From Spirochaetota bacterium (GTDB lineage Bacteria > Spirochaetota > UBA4802 > UBA5550): a stretch of DNA of 64,000 bases. Under the pieces are notes generated by a model. That model saw only the letters and a program-made list of their open reading frames with translations. It had not been told where the DNA came from and did not search any database. The stretch lies in contig JAFGJX010000005.1 in assembly GCA_016928865.1 (NCBI GenBank), positions 1 to 64,000 of the forward strand. Direction: 5' to 3'. This document shows positions 31,918-40,003 of the stretch, piece by piece. Numbering within the stretch: position 1 is the first letter of the stretch; each line of letters opens with the position of its first letter. Made by a program: the position numbers and the translations under genes.

Positions 31918-32796
31918 ATGGATAAAGATTTACGTTTGTCATACCGGCAAAAAAATCCTTCGGTATGCCCGGTATGTTCATTTGAATTCCATCGGGAAGA
32001 ACTGCTTTCCGGCGGCGGGCGGCTTATAGCGGGTAAATTGACTGATGAATTGAAGAGGAATTACGATGTGAGCAAAAAATACGGGAAGGTATGCCCCCTG
32101 GCGTATGTATTGACCGTGTGTCCGAGTTGCTATTATTCAGCCTTCCCCAAGGATTTCGAGACACTTGAAAACAGTGAGATCGACAAGATACGCGAGTTGA
32201 CTGCGGCGAGAAAAAACGTTGTAAAGAAATTTTTCGGCAGCCTTGATTTTAACGCTAACAGGGAGCTGAAGACCGGCGCGGCCTCATACATGCTGGCCGT
32301 TGACTGCTACAGCTACCGAAACAAAAAGGTCGCACCGACCTTCAAGATCGCACTCTCCTCCCTGCGCGCGGCGTGGCTCTTTAACGATCTCTCAAAGGAA
32401 AATCCTGAGGGAGCGTACGGAAAGATCGCGGTTTTTTTCTATAAAAAGGCATACCAGTCATATGTGAAAATGATCGATATCCTTCAAACCGGAGCGGAGC
32501 CGGTTGATGCGGCAGGCAACATGGGGCCGGACACCGACAAGAACTGGGGATATGAAGGCGTCCTCTACCTGACCGCGGTCCTGACGCTCAAGGTCGGATC
32601 AAAGGACCCGGATCCGAAGAAGCGGATGGAAAACCTTGAAAAGTGCAAACGCTACCTCAGCCGCCTGTTCGGATCGGGTAAAACGTCGAAGTCGAAGCCG
32701 AGTGAACTGCTCGATAAGACCAAGGACATATATGATAAAATCAACCAGTTGCTAGATGAATGGAAGAAGGAAGAGGCGCAGACCACCGAAGGATAG
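31918..32796 (+). CDS. DUF2225 family protein
   Basis: The 292-residue protein has an N-terminal CPVC (about residues 17-20) and a CPSCYYSAFPKDF motif (about residues 66-78). This is the cysteine pattern of DUF2225 proteins, which are frequent in spirochaetes and Firmicutes. The two pairs probably bind zinc. The remaining helical part has repeated Tyr/Leu-rich helices resembling TPR-like folds. The function is unknown. A GGAG site precedes ATG 31918. Its 3' end overlaps truA by 37 bp, so the two are probably co-translated. Confidence 0.82.
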   Translation: MDKDLRLSYRQKNPSVCPVCSFEFHREELLSGGGRLIAGKLTDELKRNYDVSKKYGKVCPLAYVLTVCPSCYYSAFPKDFETLENSEIDKIRELTAARKNVVKKFFGSLDFNANRELKTGAASYMLAVDCYSYRNKKVAPTFKIALSSLRAAWLFNDLSKENPEGAYGKIAVFFYKKAYQSYVKMIDILQTGAEPVDAAGNMGPDTDKNWGYEGVLYLTAVLTLKVGSKDPDPKKRMENLEKCKRYLSRLFGSGKTSKSKPSELLDKTKDIYDKINQLLDEWKKEEAQTTEG

Positions 32797-33593
32797 CGAT
32801 CGAAGTCCAGTACGACGGCACACATTTTAACGGATGGCAGATCCAGAACGGGCGAAGGACCGTCCAGGAAGAAATTGAAAAAGCCATCCGTGTTTTACTG
32901 AAAGAAAGGATACGTATCGTCGCTTCAGGAAGGACGGATACCGGAGTTCACGCCATAGGTCAGATAGCTCATTTTGACACTGTCAGCACTATCGGGCTTC
33001 AGCGCATCTGCATCGGCCTGAACGGAATTCTTCCCCGCGACATCTCGATCAGGAACGCCTATCATGTACACGCCGATTTTCACGCGCGATTCGGGGCCGT
33101 CCGCCGCAGCTACCGGTACCTGATATACAACCATCCGTCAAGGACCCCGTTCATGCAGTACCGGGCGATGTGGGTGCATGAGAAGCTTGATGTCGGGTAC
33201 CTGCGGCGTGTTGCCGCGCTTCTTATCGGCGAGAATGATTTTTCTTCCTTTTGCAAAAAGAGGGAATCATTCAAGGTCAAGACCGTCAGGCGGATAACGG
33301 AAATTAATATCCGCCGCCATCACGACCTTGTGAAGGTTGATATCGCCGGGAATGCATTTCTCCACAACATGGTGAGAATAATAGTCGGCACTATGATTGA
33401 TATGAACAAGGCGGAGGAATCCCCGGAGCGGATCCTCGATGTCATTGCACGGCGTGATAGGGTTTTTAGCGGGAAGACCGCCCCTCCCTATGGGCTGTAT
33501 CTCATGAAAGTGATGTATGATCCGGATCTGACATCGATGGATGCAGCCTTTTTCCGGGGTATGGAAGAGGAAGGGATGGGGAACAATGGGTAA
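32760..33593 (+). CDS. truA: tRNA pseudouridine(38-40) synthase TruA
   Basis: TruA converts uridines 38-40 of the tRNA anticodon arm to pseudouridine. The 277-residue product has the motif ASGRTDTGVHAIGQ with the catalytic Asp60. It also has the family start AIEVQYDGTHFNGWQ and the C-terminal GNAFLHNMVRIIVGTMI. The only ATG giving this frame is 32760, inside the preceding gene and in another frame, leaving about ten extra residues before the conserved core. The true start might be a rare codon closer to the core. Confidence 0.94.
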   Translation: MEEGRGADHRRIAIEVQYDGTHFNGWQIQNGRRTVQEEIEKAIRVLLKERIRIVASGRTDTGVHAIGQIAHFDTVSTIGLQRICIGLNGILPRDISIRNAYHVHADFHARFGAVRRSYRYLIYNHPSRTPFMQYRAMWVHEKLDVGYLRRVAALLIGENDFSSFCKKRESFKVKTVRRITEINIRRHHDLVKVDIAGNAFLHNMVRIIVGTMIDMNKAEESPERILDVIARRDRVFSGKTAPPYGLYLMKVMYDPDLTSMDAAFFRGMEEEGMGNNG

Positions 33594-33609
33594 AATAGTA
33601 TTTAATTTA

Positions 33610-33638
33610 TTGACATAAATGGCCCGTAGTAAACTATT
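33610..33638 (+). promoter_or_regulatory. Putative promoter upstream of the outer-membrane-type protein
   Basis: A consensus TTGACA (33610-33615) is followed after about 17 bp by a weaker AT-rich -10 (ACTATT at 33633-33638; alternatives one or two bases away). It lies about 57 bp before the start of the next gene. Confidence 0.45.
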
Positions 33639-33694
33639 ACCCGATATCTGATGTAACAAAGTCGGCGTATTTATTCCAGAAATCAGTATTGTGT

Positions 33695-34261
33695 ATGAAT
33701 AAAATCGGCTTCTACAGTGCGTTGATCGGCGTCATATGCCTGATCTCACAGGCGAATGCGTATGCTTACAAAGAGCGCAAGGACCATTTTTCAAAACCGC
33801 AGATCGGCGCGTGGTTCGGCCCGGTCACGCCGCTTGGTGATACCGCTAAGCGGGTTGAGACGAACCTGGGAGGCGGGGGGTTCGCGCGGCTTACCTTTCC
33901 CTGGCCGTTTCTGAAGTTCGGCGTGGATGCGTCATACCAGAAATTCAAGTCGAAAGGCGTGAATGAGCTGCAGTTCGTGCCGGTGTTCGGAAATCTTCTT
34001 TTCCAGATCCCTGTAGATTTTCCCGTCAGGTTTCAGTTCAAAGGGGGAGCGGGCGCCGGATGGATATCGGTGAAACCGGATAACAAAAGCCAATGGGATC
34101 CTATCTTCATGGCCGGTTTTGAAGTATCCTTTCCGGCCGGGAGGATAGTCAATATCGGACTCCGCATCGATTATATTTATATTTACGAAGGATATATTAA
34201 GGGATCGAAAAACGGCGGCCATATCCTGAATACCGGGATACAGCTCTATTTTAATATATAA
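33695..34261 (+). CDS. Probable outer-membrane beta-barrel protein
   Basis: The 188-residue product begins with a signal peptide (MNKIGFYSALIGVICLISQA, cleavage near residues 22-26). The mature part alternates polar and hydrophobic residues with many Gly and aromatic residues (IGAWFGPVTPLGD, FARLTFPWPFLKFGVDASY) and ends QLYFNI, like a small beta-barrel. ATG 33695 is preferred over an upstream TTG at 33689. No specific family is recognised. It is followed by a lipoprotein gene, and the two may act together at the outer membrane. Confidence 0.7.
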   Translation: MNKIGFYSALIGVICLISQANAYAYKERKDHFSKPQIGAWFGPVTPLGDTAKRVETNLGGGGFARLTFPWPFLKFGVDASYQKFKSKGVNELQFVPVFGNLLFQIPVDFPVRFQFKGGAGAGWISVKPDNKSQWDPIFMAGFEVSFPAGRIVNIGLRIDYIYIYEGYIKGSKNGGHILNTGIQLYFNI

Positions 34262-34280
34262 TAGGTCTGTTGCAATAGCA

Positions 34281-34302
34281 GTTTCGCAACAAATCTAATT
34301 AT
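34281..34302 (+). repeat. Copy 1 of a short dispersed repeat (GTTTCGCAACAAA)
   Basis: GTTTCGCAACAAATCTAATTAT occupies 34281-34302. A near-identical sequence with 3 mismatches in 22 lies on the opposite strand at 54959-54980, and a diverged copy lies at 55058-55076. All are intergenic. The flanking GGTCTGTTGCAATAGCA contains a partial inverted copy of the core. Confidence 0.5.
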
Positions 34303-34329
34303 GATGCTGCGTTTTACAGCAGGTATACT

Positions 34330-35844
34330 ATGAAACATACGAAACGAATAACCGCGCTGCTCGCAATTTTTTTATTTTCATTCATCATTAATTGCGATAA
34401 CGAGCCCCTCCTTACGAACATCGGGACCAACCAGCTCCTCGTGGTTCTCAAGGGCACGTATGAATCAAACAGCCCCATGCCCTGGTCAATGCCGCCGGCG
34501 TGCCTGTCGTCTTCGCCGCGGGTGTCTGGAGTCATTGCCTGTGATGCTTACACCCCTGACCACCTTGCCTATGTTCAGGACGATTCTGTTGTCGATTGCG
34601 ACGGTACTGATACCGGTCCGTATGGAAAGGAAGATAAAAATCCTACCGTATTTCTGATCGACATCTCTGAAATGAAGCTGCAGGAGTATGGCAGGGAATC
34701 GCAGAAGTTCGCTAACTACCGTCAGACCCTGGCGTTTAACCTATCAGATGACAATCCGTTTTTCAACGGCGCCGGGTTCATTCTTGACAACGATGACGCT
34801 CCCTCCAAGCTATACGCAGGGGTCCTTCTCTATGTCCGCAAGATGCTCCTGGATGGGGCGCGAAAATATACTCCCGATTTAGAGGGCTGGCGGGACGAAC
34901 CGGTCTGGGACGTTTTTTCAGAACGGGAGCTGCCGACCTTCAATTTCAACAAATACCAGATGCATTCATTCTATGACTCCTTGCGCCTTGAGAGCGCGTA
35001 TATGAACCGCGTCTACCCTCTCTTTGTCCCGATAAGCGACTTGCGAGGAATGGTTTTTTCAAATGCATTTCCTGTTACTGTTCTCGAGATACGGTTTGTG
35101 GTAAAAAATTTTATTAAAAAATACCAGTTGACCGGGACAAGCGGCGATATGGAAAATGTTACCCATTATTATGCCCTCTCCGACTGGCTCCAGGACGTAC
35201 AGGAAGATGACAGGGTGATCGGCGGAAACCTGCTGACTGTGGCGCGCTCGTATATACCGGGGCTGGTAGGTTCCATCCCGGGGTATATTGGGAATTCAAG
35301 TGATCTTGCTCCCGGACGTCATGTTATCGCCATTCCGGTAGGTGCGGTTATTACTGACTACACGATTCCAAATGTCTCAGGGGGTCTCCGTACTGATAAT
35401 CCCTGCAACCTGCCCCAATCCCCGTCACTGGCCCTGACGACAAATCTGATGGATATGATGGATTATTATCTCAATCTTGAGAAATATTCTTATTTGTGGA
35501 ACGAGAAAGTCCCGATTTCATGCCCTACATTTGACGAATACAAGAATGAGTGGGATGATTTTGCCAGTGATGTCGGATTCAAAGTACCTGAACTGGCGGT
35601 TTTCGCGCAGGTGGATGCCGCTCCTGTCGGGCCGTATACATCAACCGCAAGCTTTACCATAGAAAATGTCCCGCCGGGAACATATAATATTTATGTCGCC
35701 AAGCTGTCTCCGACGTATGGCAAGCTGTATTACGACGAACAGTTCTGGGAGTATCCGAATAACCCGGTAACCGTTTCAGTCGGATCTTGCAGAGACAGTC
35801 TCGATAACGATACGATCGTATTTATCAATCCACCGGCCCCCTAA
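34330..35844 (+). CDS. Large lipoprotein of unknown function
   Basis: The 504-residue product has a signal peptide with a spirochaete-type lipobox (SFIINC), giving a predicted lipidated Cys22. The mature part is rich in Asp, Tyr and Pro and has several further cysteines (for example in the segments around residues 58-100). A C-terminal segment FTIENVPPGTYNIYVAKLSP resembles a carboxypeptidase-regulatory-like or prealbumin-type beta domain. No catalytic motif is recognised. It is probably surface or periplasm exposed and follows a beta-barrel gene by 68 bp. Confidence 0.78.
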   Translation: MKHTKRITALLAIFLFSFIINCDNEPLLTNIGTNQLLVVLKGTYESNSPMPWSMPPACLSSSPRVSGVIACDAYTPDHLAYVQDDSVVDCDGTDTGPYGKEDKNPTVFLIDISEMKLQEYGRESQKFANYRQTLAFNLSDDNPFFNGAGFILDNDDAPSKLYAGVLLYVRKMLLDGARKYTPDLEGWRDEPVWDVFSERELPTFNFNKYQMHSFYDSLRLESAYMNRVYPLFVPISDLRGMVFSNAFPVTVLEIRFVVKNFIKKYQLTGTSGDMENVTHYYALSDWLQDVQEDDRVIGGNLLTVARSYIPGLVGSIPGYIGNSSDLAPGRHVIAIPVGAVITDYTIPNVSGGLRTDNPCNLPQSPSLALTTNLMDMMDYYLNLEKYSYLWNEKVPISCPTFDEYKNEWDDFASDVGFKVPELAVFAQVDAAPVGPYTSTASFTIENVPPGTYNIYVAKLSPTYGKLYYDEQFWEYPNNPVTVSVGSCRDSLDNDTIVFINPPAP

Positions 35845-35882
35845 TTGCCGGTAAAAAAATACTCCCGCTGTAATTAATTTAA

Positions 35883-35911
35883 TTGACCTCGCCGATCAGT
35901 CTCCGTATTTA
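35883..35911 (+). promoter_or_regulatory. Putative promoter of lysC-ddl-HAD operon
   Basis: TTGACC (35883-35888), a 17-bp spacer and TATTTA (35906-35911) lie about 58 bp upstream of the lysC start, in the gap after the lipoprotein gene. Confidence 0.5.
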
Positions 35912-35969
35912 GGATTGACTACCAGACTGCACCGCGCCGTGCTGGTGCATGAATGTGCGGGGAAATCTT

Positions 35970-37199
35970 ATGCCAGAGCTAAACATTATCGTCCAGAAGT
36001 ATGGCGGAACCAGCGTGGGTACGCCGGATCGCATCAAGGCCGTGGCCGAACGAATCAAAACGTACACGGCCGGAGGTCATTCCGTTGTCGTGGTCGTTTC
36101 CGCGATGGGAAAGACAACCGACGAGCTGATAGCTCTCGCCGCTCAGATAACGAAAAAGCCGAGCAGCAGGGAGCTTGATATGCTCCTGTCCACGGGAGAA
36201 CAGGTATCCATCTCACTTCTTGCAATGGCCCTCCATGAAATCGGTATAGACGCAATTTCCTATACCGGCTCTCAGATTAAGATGATTACAGACGGCAACT
36301 TCTCAAAGGCGAAGATCGAGAGCATAGAGACGGACCGTATCATGAAATCCCTCACGGAAAAAAGGGTGGTCATCGTCGCGGGCTTTCAGGGGATTGATAC
36401 CGAGGAGAACATCACCACGCTGGGAAGGGGCGGTTCAGACACGTCCGCCGTGGCGCTTGCCGCTGTGCTCGGCACAAGGGATTGCGAGATTTACACTGAT
36501 GTGAACGGCGTGTTCACGGCCGATCCGCGGATTATTTCCAGCACGTCCAAATTGAAGGAGATCAGCTACGACGAAATGCTGGAGCTCGCCCGCCTCGGAG
36601 CCGCGGTGCTCCACTCCCGTTCCGTTGAATTCGCGAAAAAATACAACATACGACTGCATGTCCGATCGAGTTTCAATTATGAAGAGGGTACGATCGTGAT
36701 GCCGAAGGAGGAAATGATGGAAAAGTTTGTCATCAGCGGCGTGACCGCAAAGCGTGACGAGGCGAAAATCACCATATGGGACATTCCCGACCAGCCGGGT
36801 ATCGCCGCGCGGCTGTTCAGCATTATGGGGCAGAACAAGCTGTATGTCAACATGATCGTGCAGTCCACCGGCAAGGACAACAAGGCATCCATCTCCTTTA
36901 CCGTCCTGAAGAGCGACCTCGACAAGGCGATGGGCCTGTGCGAGGACCTCAATAACGAGCTGGGCGGCACCGCGGTCGAGGCAAAGAAGGACATCGCGAT
37001 CGTTTCCGCCGTCGGCGTGGGAATGCTCTCTTCCTATGGCGTTGCGGGCAGGATTTTCAAGGTGTTTTCTGACCGGAAAATCAATATTGAGATGATCTCC
37101 ACTTCTGAAATCGGCATATCGTGCGTCATAGACGAGAAACACGCCGATCTTGCCCTGAAGGTGCTCCACAAGGAGTTCATAGAGGCGGAGCAGCAGTAA
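35970..37199 (+). CDS. lysC: Aspartate kinase
   Basis: Phosphorylates aspartate, the first step to lysine/diaminopimelate, threonine and methionine. The start at ATG 35970 is preferred (GGGGAAA upstream, product MPELNIIVQKYGGTSVG) over ATG 35949. The 409-residue protein has the kinase signature KYGGTSVG, the FQGIDTEENITTLGRGGSDT substrate loop, and two C-terminal ACT domains that normally sense lysine and/or threonine. Its stop overlaps the start of ddl by one base, so precursor supply for peptidoglycan (DAP) and D-Ala-D-Ala ligation appear coupled. dapF lies at 54 kb. Confidence 0.95.
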   Translation: MPELNIIVQKYGGTSVGTPDRIKAVAERIKTYTAGGHSVVVVVSAMGKTTDELIALAAQITKKPSSRELDMLLSTGEQVSISLLAMALHEIGIDAISYTGSQIKMITDGNFSKAKIESIETDRIMKSLTEKRVVIVAGFQGIDTEENITTLGRGGSDTSAVALAAVLGTRDCEIYTDVNGVFTADPRIISSTSKLKEISYDEMLELARLGAAVLHSRSVEFAKKYNIRLHVRSSFNYEEGTIVMPKEEMMEKFVISGVTAKRDEAKITIWDIPDQPGIAARLFSIMGQNKLYVNMIVQSTGKDNKASISFTVLKSDLDKAMGLCEDLNNELGGTAVEAKKDIAIVSAVGVGMLSSYGVAGRIFKVFSDRKINIEMISTSEIGISCVIDEKHADLALKVLHKEFIEAEQQ

Positions 37200-38299
37200 T
37201 GCTGACCGTGGGGGTCCTGTACGGCGGGCGGTCGGGTGAGCACGATGTTTCGCTCTGTTCGGCCGCGTCCGTTGTCTCGGCGCTGGATTCGGAGAAATAC
37301 CGGGTCGTGGCCATCGGTATCGACCGGGACGGCCGCTGGTACGTGCAGGACAGACCGGTGATTGTCGATGACCCGGCATTCGGCCGCATTCTGAAATTGG
37401 AGAGGAAGGGCAACTGGTACGTCAACCACTTTGAGGAGAGCGGCAGGCTCGTTCTGCGCGACATCGACAGCAATAAAAAAATCTCCGTGGACCTGGTCTT
37501 CCCGGCGGTGCACGGCACCTATTGCGAGGACGGGACCCTCCAGGGGCTGCTCGAGCTCGCCATGGTCCCGTACGTGGGGGCGGATTCTGTCGGTTCTTCG
37601 ATCGGGATAGACAAGGACGTGACCAAGCGCCTGCTGCGCGATGCGGGCATACCGGTGGTACCGTGGGAATCGTTTGGCAGGGAAGACTGGGAGCGCGACG
37701 CGGCCGGTATTCAGACGCGCATACGGGAAAGGCTCAGCCTCCCCCTGTTTGTGAAGCCGGCGAGAACGGGCTCATCGGTCGGGGTCATGAAAGTCAAGGA
37801 CGGGAATGATCTTCGGGCGGCTATCGAATTTGCGTTCCAGTACGACACCAGGCTCCTGGTAGAGGAAGGCGTCAACGCACGGGAGATCGAGTGCTCCGTT
37901 CTCGGGAATGGCGATCCCAGGGCATCAGTGCCGGGCGAGATCATCCCCCGGCATGAATTCTATTCATACGAATCGAAGTATCTCGACCCGAATGGCGCCG
38001 AGCTTGTCATACCCGCTCCGATAGATGAACCCGTGGCGGATGCAATCCGCGAAACCGCGGTCAGGGGATATCAGGCGCTCTGCTGCAGCGGTATGGCGCG
38101 GGTCGATTTTTTTCTGGAAAGGACGACCGGCGCGTTTTATCTGAACGAAATCAATACTTTGCCGGGATTCACCAGCATAAGCATGTATCCAAAACTCTGG
38201 GCGCATTCAGGCCTTGAGTATCCGCGGCTGATCGATACCCTGATCGACCTTGCCCTCGAGCGGCATCGCGCACGGATGAAAATCCGGACCGACCGATGA
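37199..38299 (+). CDS. ddl: D-alanine--D-alanine ligase
   Basis: ATP-grasp ligase that makes the D-Ala-D-Ala dipeptide of peptidoglycan. The frame is open from 37121, but ATG 37199 gives the family start MLTVGVLYGGRSGEHDVSL. Visible motifs are AVHGTYCEDGTLQGLLE, the ATP-binding PLFVKPARTGSSVGV, and the C-terminal FYLNEINTLPGFTSISMYPK. The length of 366 residues is in the Ddl range. It overlaps lysC by one base and the next HAD gene by four (ATGA). Confidence 0.96.
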   Translation: MLTVGVLYGGRSGEHDVSLCSAASVVSALDSEKYRVVAIGIDRDGRWYVQDRPVIVDDPAFGRILKLERKGNWYVNHFEESGRLVLRDIDSNKKISVDLVFPAVHGTYCEDGTLQGLLELAMVPYVGADSVGSSIGIDKDVTKRLLRDAGIPVVPWESFGREDWERDAAGIQTRIRERLSLPLFVKPARTGSSVGVMKVKDGNDLRAAIEFAFQYDTRLLVEEGVNAREIECSVLGNGDPRASVPGEIIPRHEFYSYESKYLDPNGAELVIPAPIDEPVADAIRETAVRGYQALCCSGMARVDFFLERTTGAFYLNEINTLPGFTSISMYPKLWAHSGLEYPRLIDTLIDLALERHRARMKIRTDR

Positions 38300-38964
38300 A
38301 ACCACGTGCCATATTGTTCGACATGGACGGGGTCGTCGTTGATTCCATGAGGTTTCATGCCTCCGCATGGATGCAGGTGCTCGGTGAATACGGCATCGCG
38401 ATGGAAGATATCGATATATATCTGCGCGAAGGCATGTCCGGGCGTCAATCCGTTGAGGATATCTTCAGGGAGTATGGCAGGCCCGTGCCGGATGAAGCCA
38501 GATTCAACGAGCTTGTTGCCCGTAAACACGCCATCTTTGAGCGCAACAGAATCACGCTCTTTCCCTGCATGGGGGAGATTCTTGATCATGTTAAAACCGG
38601 CGGCCTGTGGGCGGCACTGGTTACCGGTTCGATGAGGCGCTCCGTCGATCATGTCATGGAAGGAAGCTTTCTCTCCCTGTTTAATGCGGTCATCACCGCG
38701 GAGGACGTTTCACACGGCAAGCCTGATCCGGAGCCGTATGCACGGGCGCTTGAAAAGCTTGGCGTGGATCCATCAGACGCGCTCGCCATCGAGAACGCTC
38801 CCATGGGCATACGCTCGGCCAGGGGCGCGGGAGTAACCTGTTACGCGATTGAGACGACCCTCCCGCGTCGTTATCTGAAAGAGGCGGATGAAATATTTGC
38901 CGATCACTGCTCTCTTTTACAGCATCTCATGTCCGGCCGAATGCTGATGGGCCGGGCACGCTGA
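38296..38964 (+). CDS. HAD-superfamily phosphatase/phosphoglucomutase-like protein
   Basis: The 222-residue product has all four HAD motifs: DMDGVVVDS (nucleophile Asp9 and acid Asp11), VTGS, the Lys of GKPDPEPY, and the terminal acidic ENAPMGIRSARGAG. It belongs with the beta-phosphoglucomutase-like subfamily (substrates are sugar phosphates or similar). The substrate cannot be told from the sequence. The four-base overlap with ddl suggests an envelope-precursor or housecleaning role, as inference. Confidence 0.88.
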   Translation: MKPRAILFDMDGVVVDSMRFHASAWMQVLGEYGIAMEDIDIYLREGMSGRQSVEDIFREYGRPVPDEARFNELVARKHAIFERNRITLFPCMGEILDHVKTGGLWAALVTGSMRRSVDHVMEGSFLSLFNAVITAEDVSHGKPDPEPYARALEKLGVDPSDALAIENAPMGIRSARGAGVTCYAIETTLPRRYLKEADEIFADHCSLLQHLMSGRMLMGRAR

Positions 38965-38989
38965 CGGCCGCTGCTGCATGTTTTTTTTA

Positions 38990-39018
38990 TTGACACTGCC
39001 TGTTTCCTGCTATTTATA
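38990..39018 (+). promoter_or_regulatory. Putative promoter upstream of pssA
   Basis: A consensus TTGACA (38990-38995), a 17-bp spacer and TTTATA (39013-39018) lie about 73 bp upstream of pssA. An eight-T run before it (38981-38988) may serve the preceding operon as a termination tail. Confidence 0.55.
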
Positions 39019-39090
39019 TGATCAATCGGATGATATTTACGGGCCGCGCGTGCGTCGCAGGCGGTATTCTACAATCAGTCAGGTATGCAT

Positions 39091-39975
39091 ATGGCGACAG
39101 GTCGTTCGGAAAGAAACAGTGAAAGAAAAGCGCAGCGCCGTATTGCGCGAAGTGAAAAGCGGGCCGCCAGAGGAGGCTCGGGAAAAACGCGTCGCGCTAT
39201 CGGGGACTTCATAATCCACAAGCGCTCTATTGTGCCTAACATGATCACCATGTCGAATATGACGATGGGATTTTTCGCCATCATCATGGCAAGCAGGGGA
39301 GACAAATGGTCGCTGGCCGTCGCCGGCATCATGATATTTCTCGGCACGGTGTTTGACGCCCTTGACGGAGCGGTGGCCAGGGCCATGCATGTGGCGAGTC
39401 CGGTCGGGGTTCAGCTCGACTCGCTCGCTGACGGCATTGCATACGGGATCGCTCCCGCGGTGATCGCGTATCAGGCGTATCTCGCGGAGCTCCCCTCGGG
39501 GGGCAGCTTTATCGATTTCGGCATGTTTATCGCGCTCATCTACCCGATCTGCGCGATATACCGACTCGCGCGCTTCAATGTCGGGGCCGAGGAGGACGAT
39601 CACAGGAGGTTCAAGGGCCTCCCCTCACCGGCCGCGGGCGTCATCATCGCCTCAATTCCGGTTCTTATGATACCGGATTTCCTCTCCGTTCTCAAGGTGA
39701 CCTTGGTGATTCCCTGGCAGGGTTTCATCGCTATTTATGTGGTGGTCAGCCTCCTCATGGTGTCGCACGTCGACTATAGCAAGATCCTGCCCGACATACA
39801 CAGGCTCGGGGGGAAGCCGATGCTGATACTGACGCTGATACTGGGGATCCTGTGCCTCGGGCTGCTCAGCGTATGGATGGTGTTCGGCTTCCTGGCCGTT
39901 TACACGACCGTCGGCATGGCTCTGTATGCGATAAAAATATTCAGGCGCAGAAAAGAGGCGGCTACAGGCGCCTGA
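39091..39975 (+). CDS. pssA: CDP-diacylglycerol--serine O-phosphatidyltransferase
   Basis: Integral membrane enzyme making phosphatidylserine, the precursor of phosphatidylethanolamine. The CDP-alcohol phosphotransferase motif DG-x2-AR-x8-G-x3-D-x3-D is complete in FDALDGAVARAMHVASPVG followed by VQLDSLAD (about residues 88-115). About seven to eight hydrophobic segments follow a basic N-terminus of about 40 residues. ATG 39091 is chosen because AGGT lies six bases upstream; ATG 39085 is also possible. A second enzyme of this superfamily is at 51.6 kb. Confidence 0.92.
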   Translation: MATGRSERNSERKAQRRIARSEKRAARGGSGKTRRAIGDFIIHKRSIVPNMITMSNMTMGFFAIIMASRGDKWSLAVAGIMIFLGTVFDALDGAVARAMHVASPVGVQLDSLADGIAYGIAPAVIAYQAYLAELPSGGSFIDFGMFIALIYPICAIYRLARFNVGAEEDDHRRFKGLPSPAAGVIIASIPVLMIPDFLSVLKVTLVIPWQGFIAIYVVVSLLMVSHVDYSKILPDIHRLGGKPMLILTLILGILCLGLLSVWMVFGFLAVYTTVGMALYAIKIFRRRKEAATGA

Positions 39976-40003
39976 CTGACAGGCGGATTACAAGGAGGGT
40001 CTC

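Noticed and set aside
38950-38988. GGCCG/CGGCC hairpin plus T-run as terminator of the lysC operon
   Set aside because: The short stem overlaps the stop codon region and lies 11 nt from the T-run; too weak to list as a terminator.
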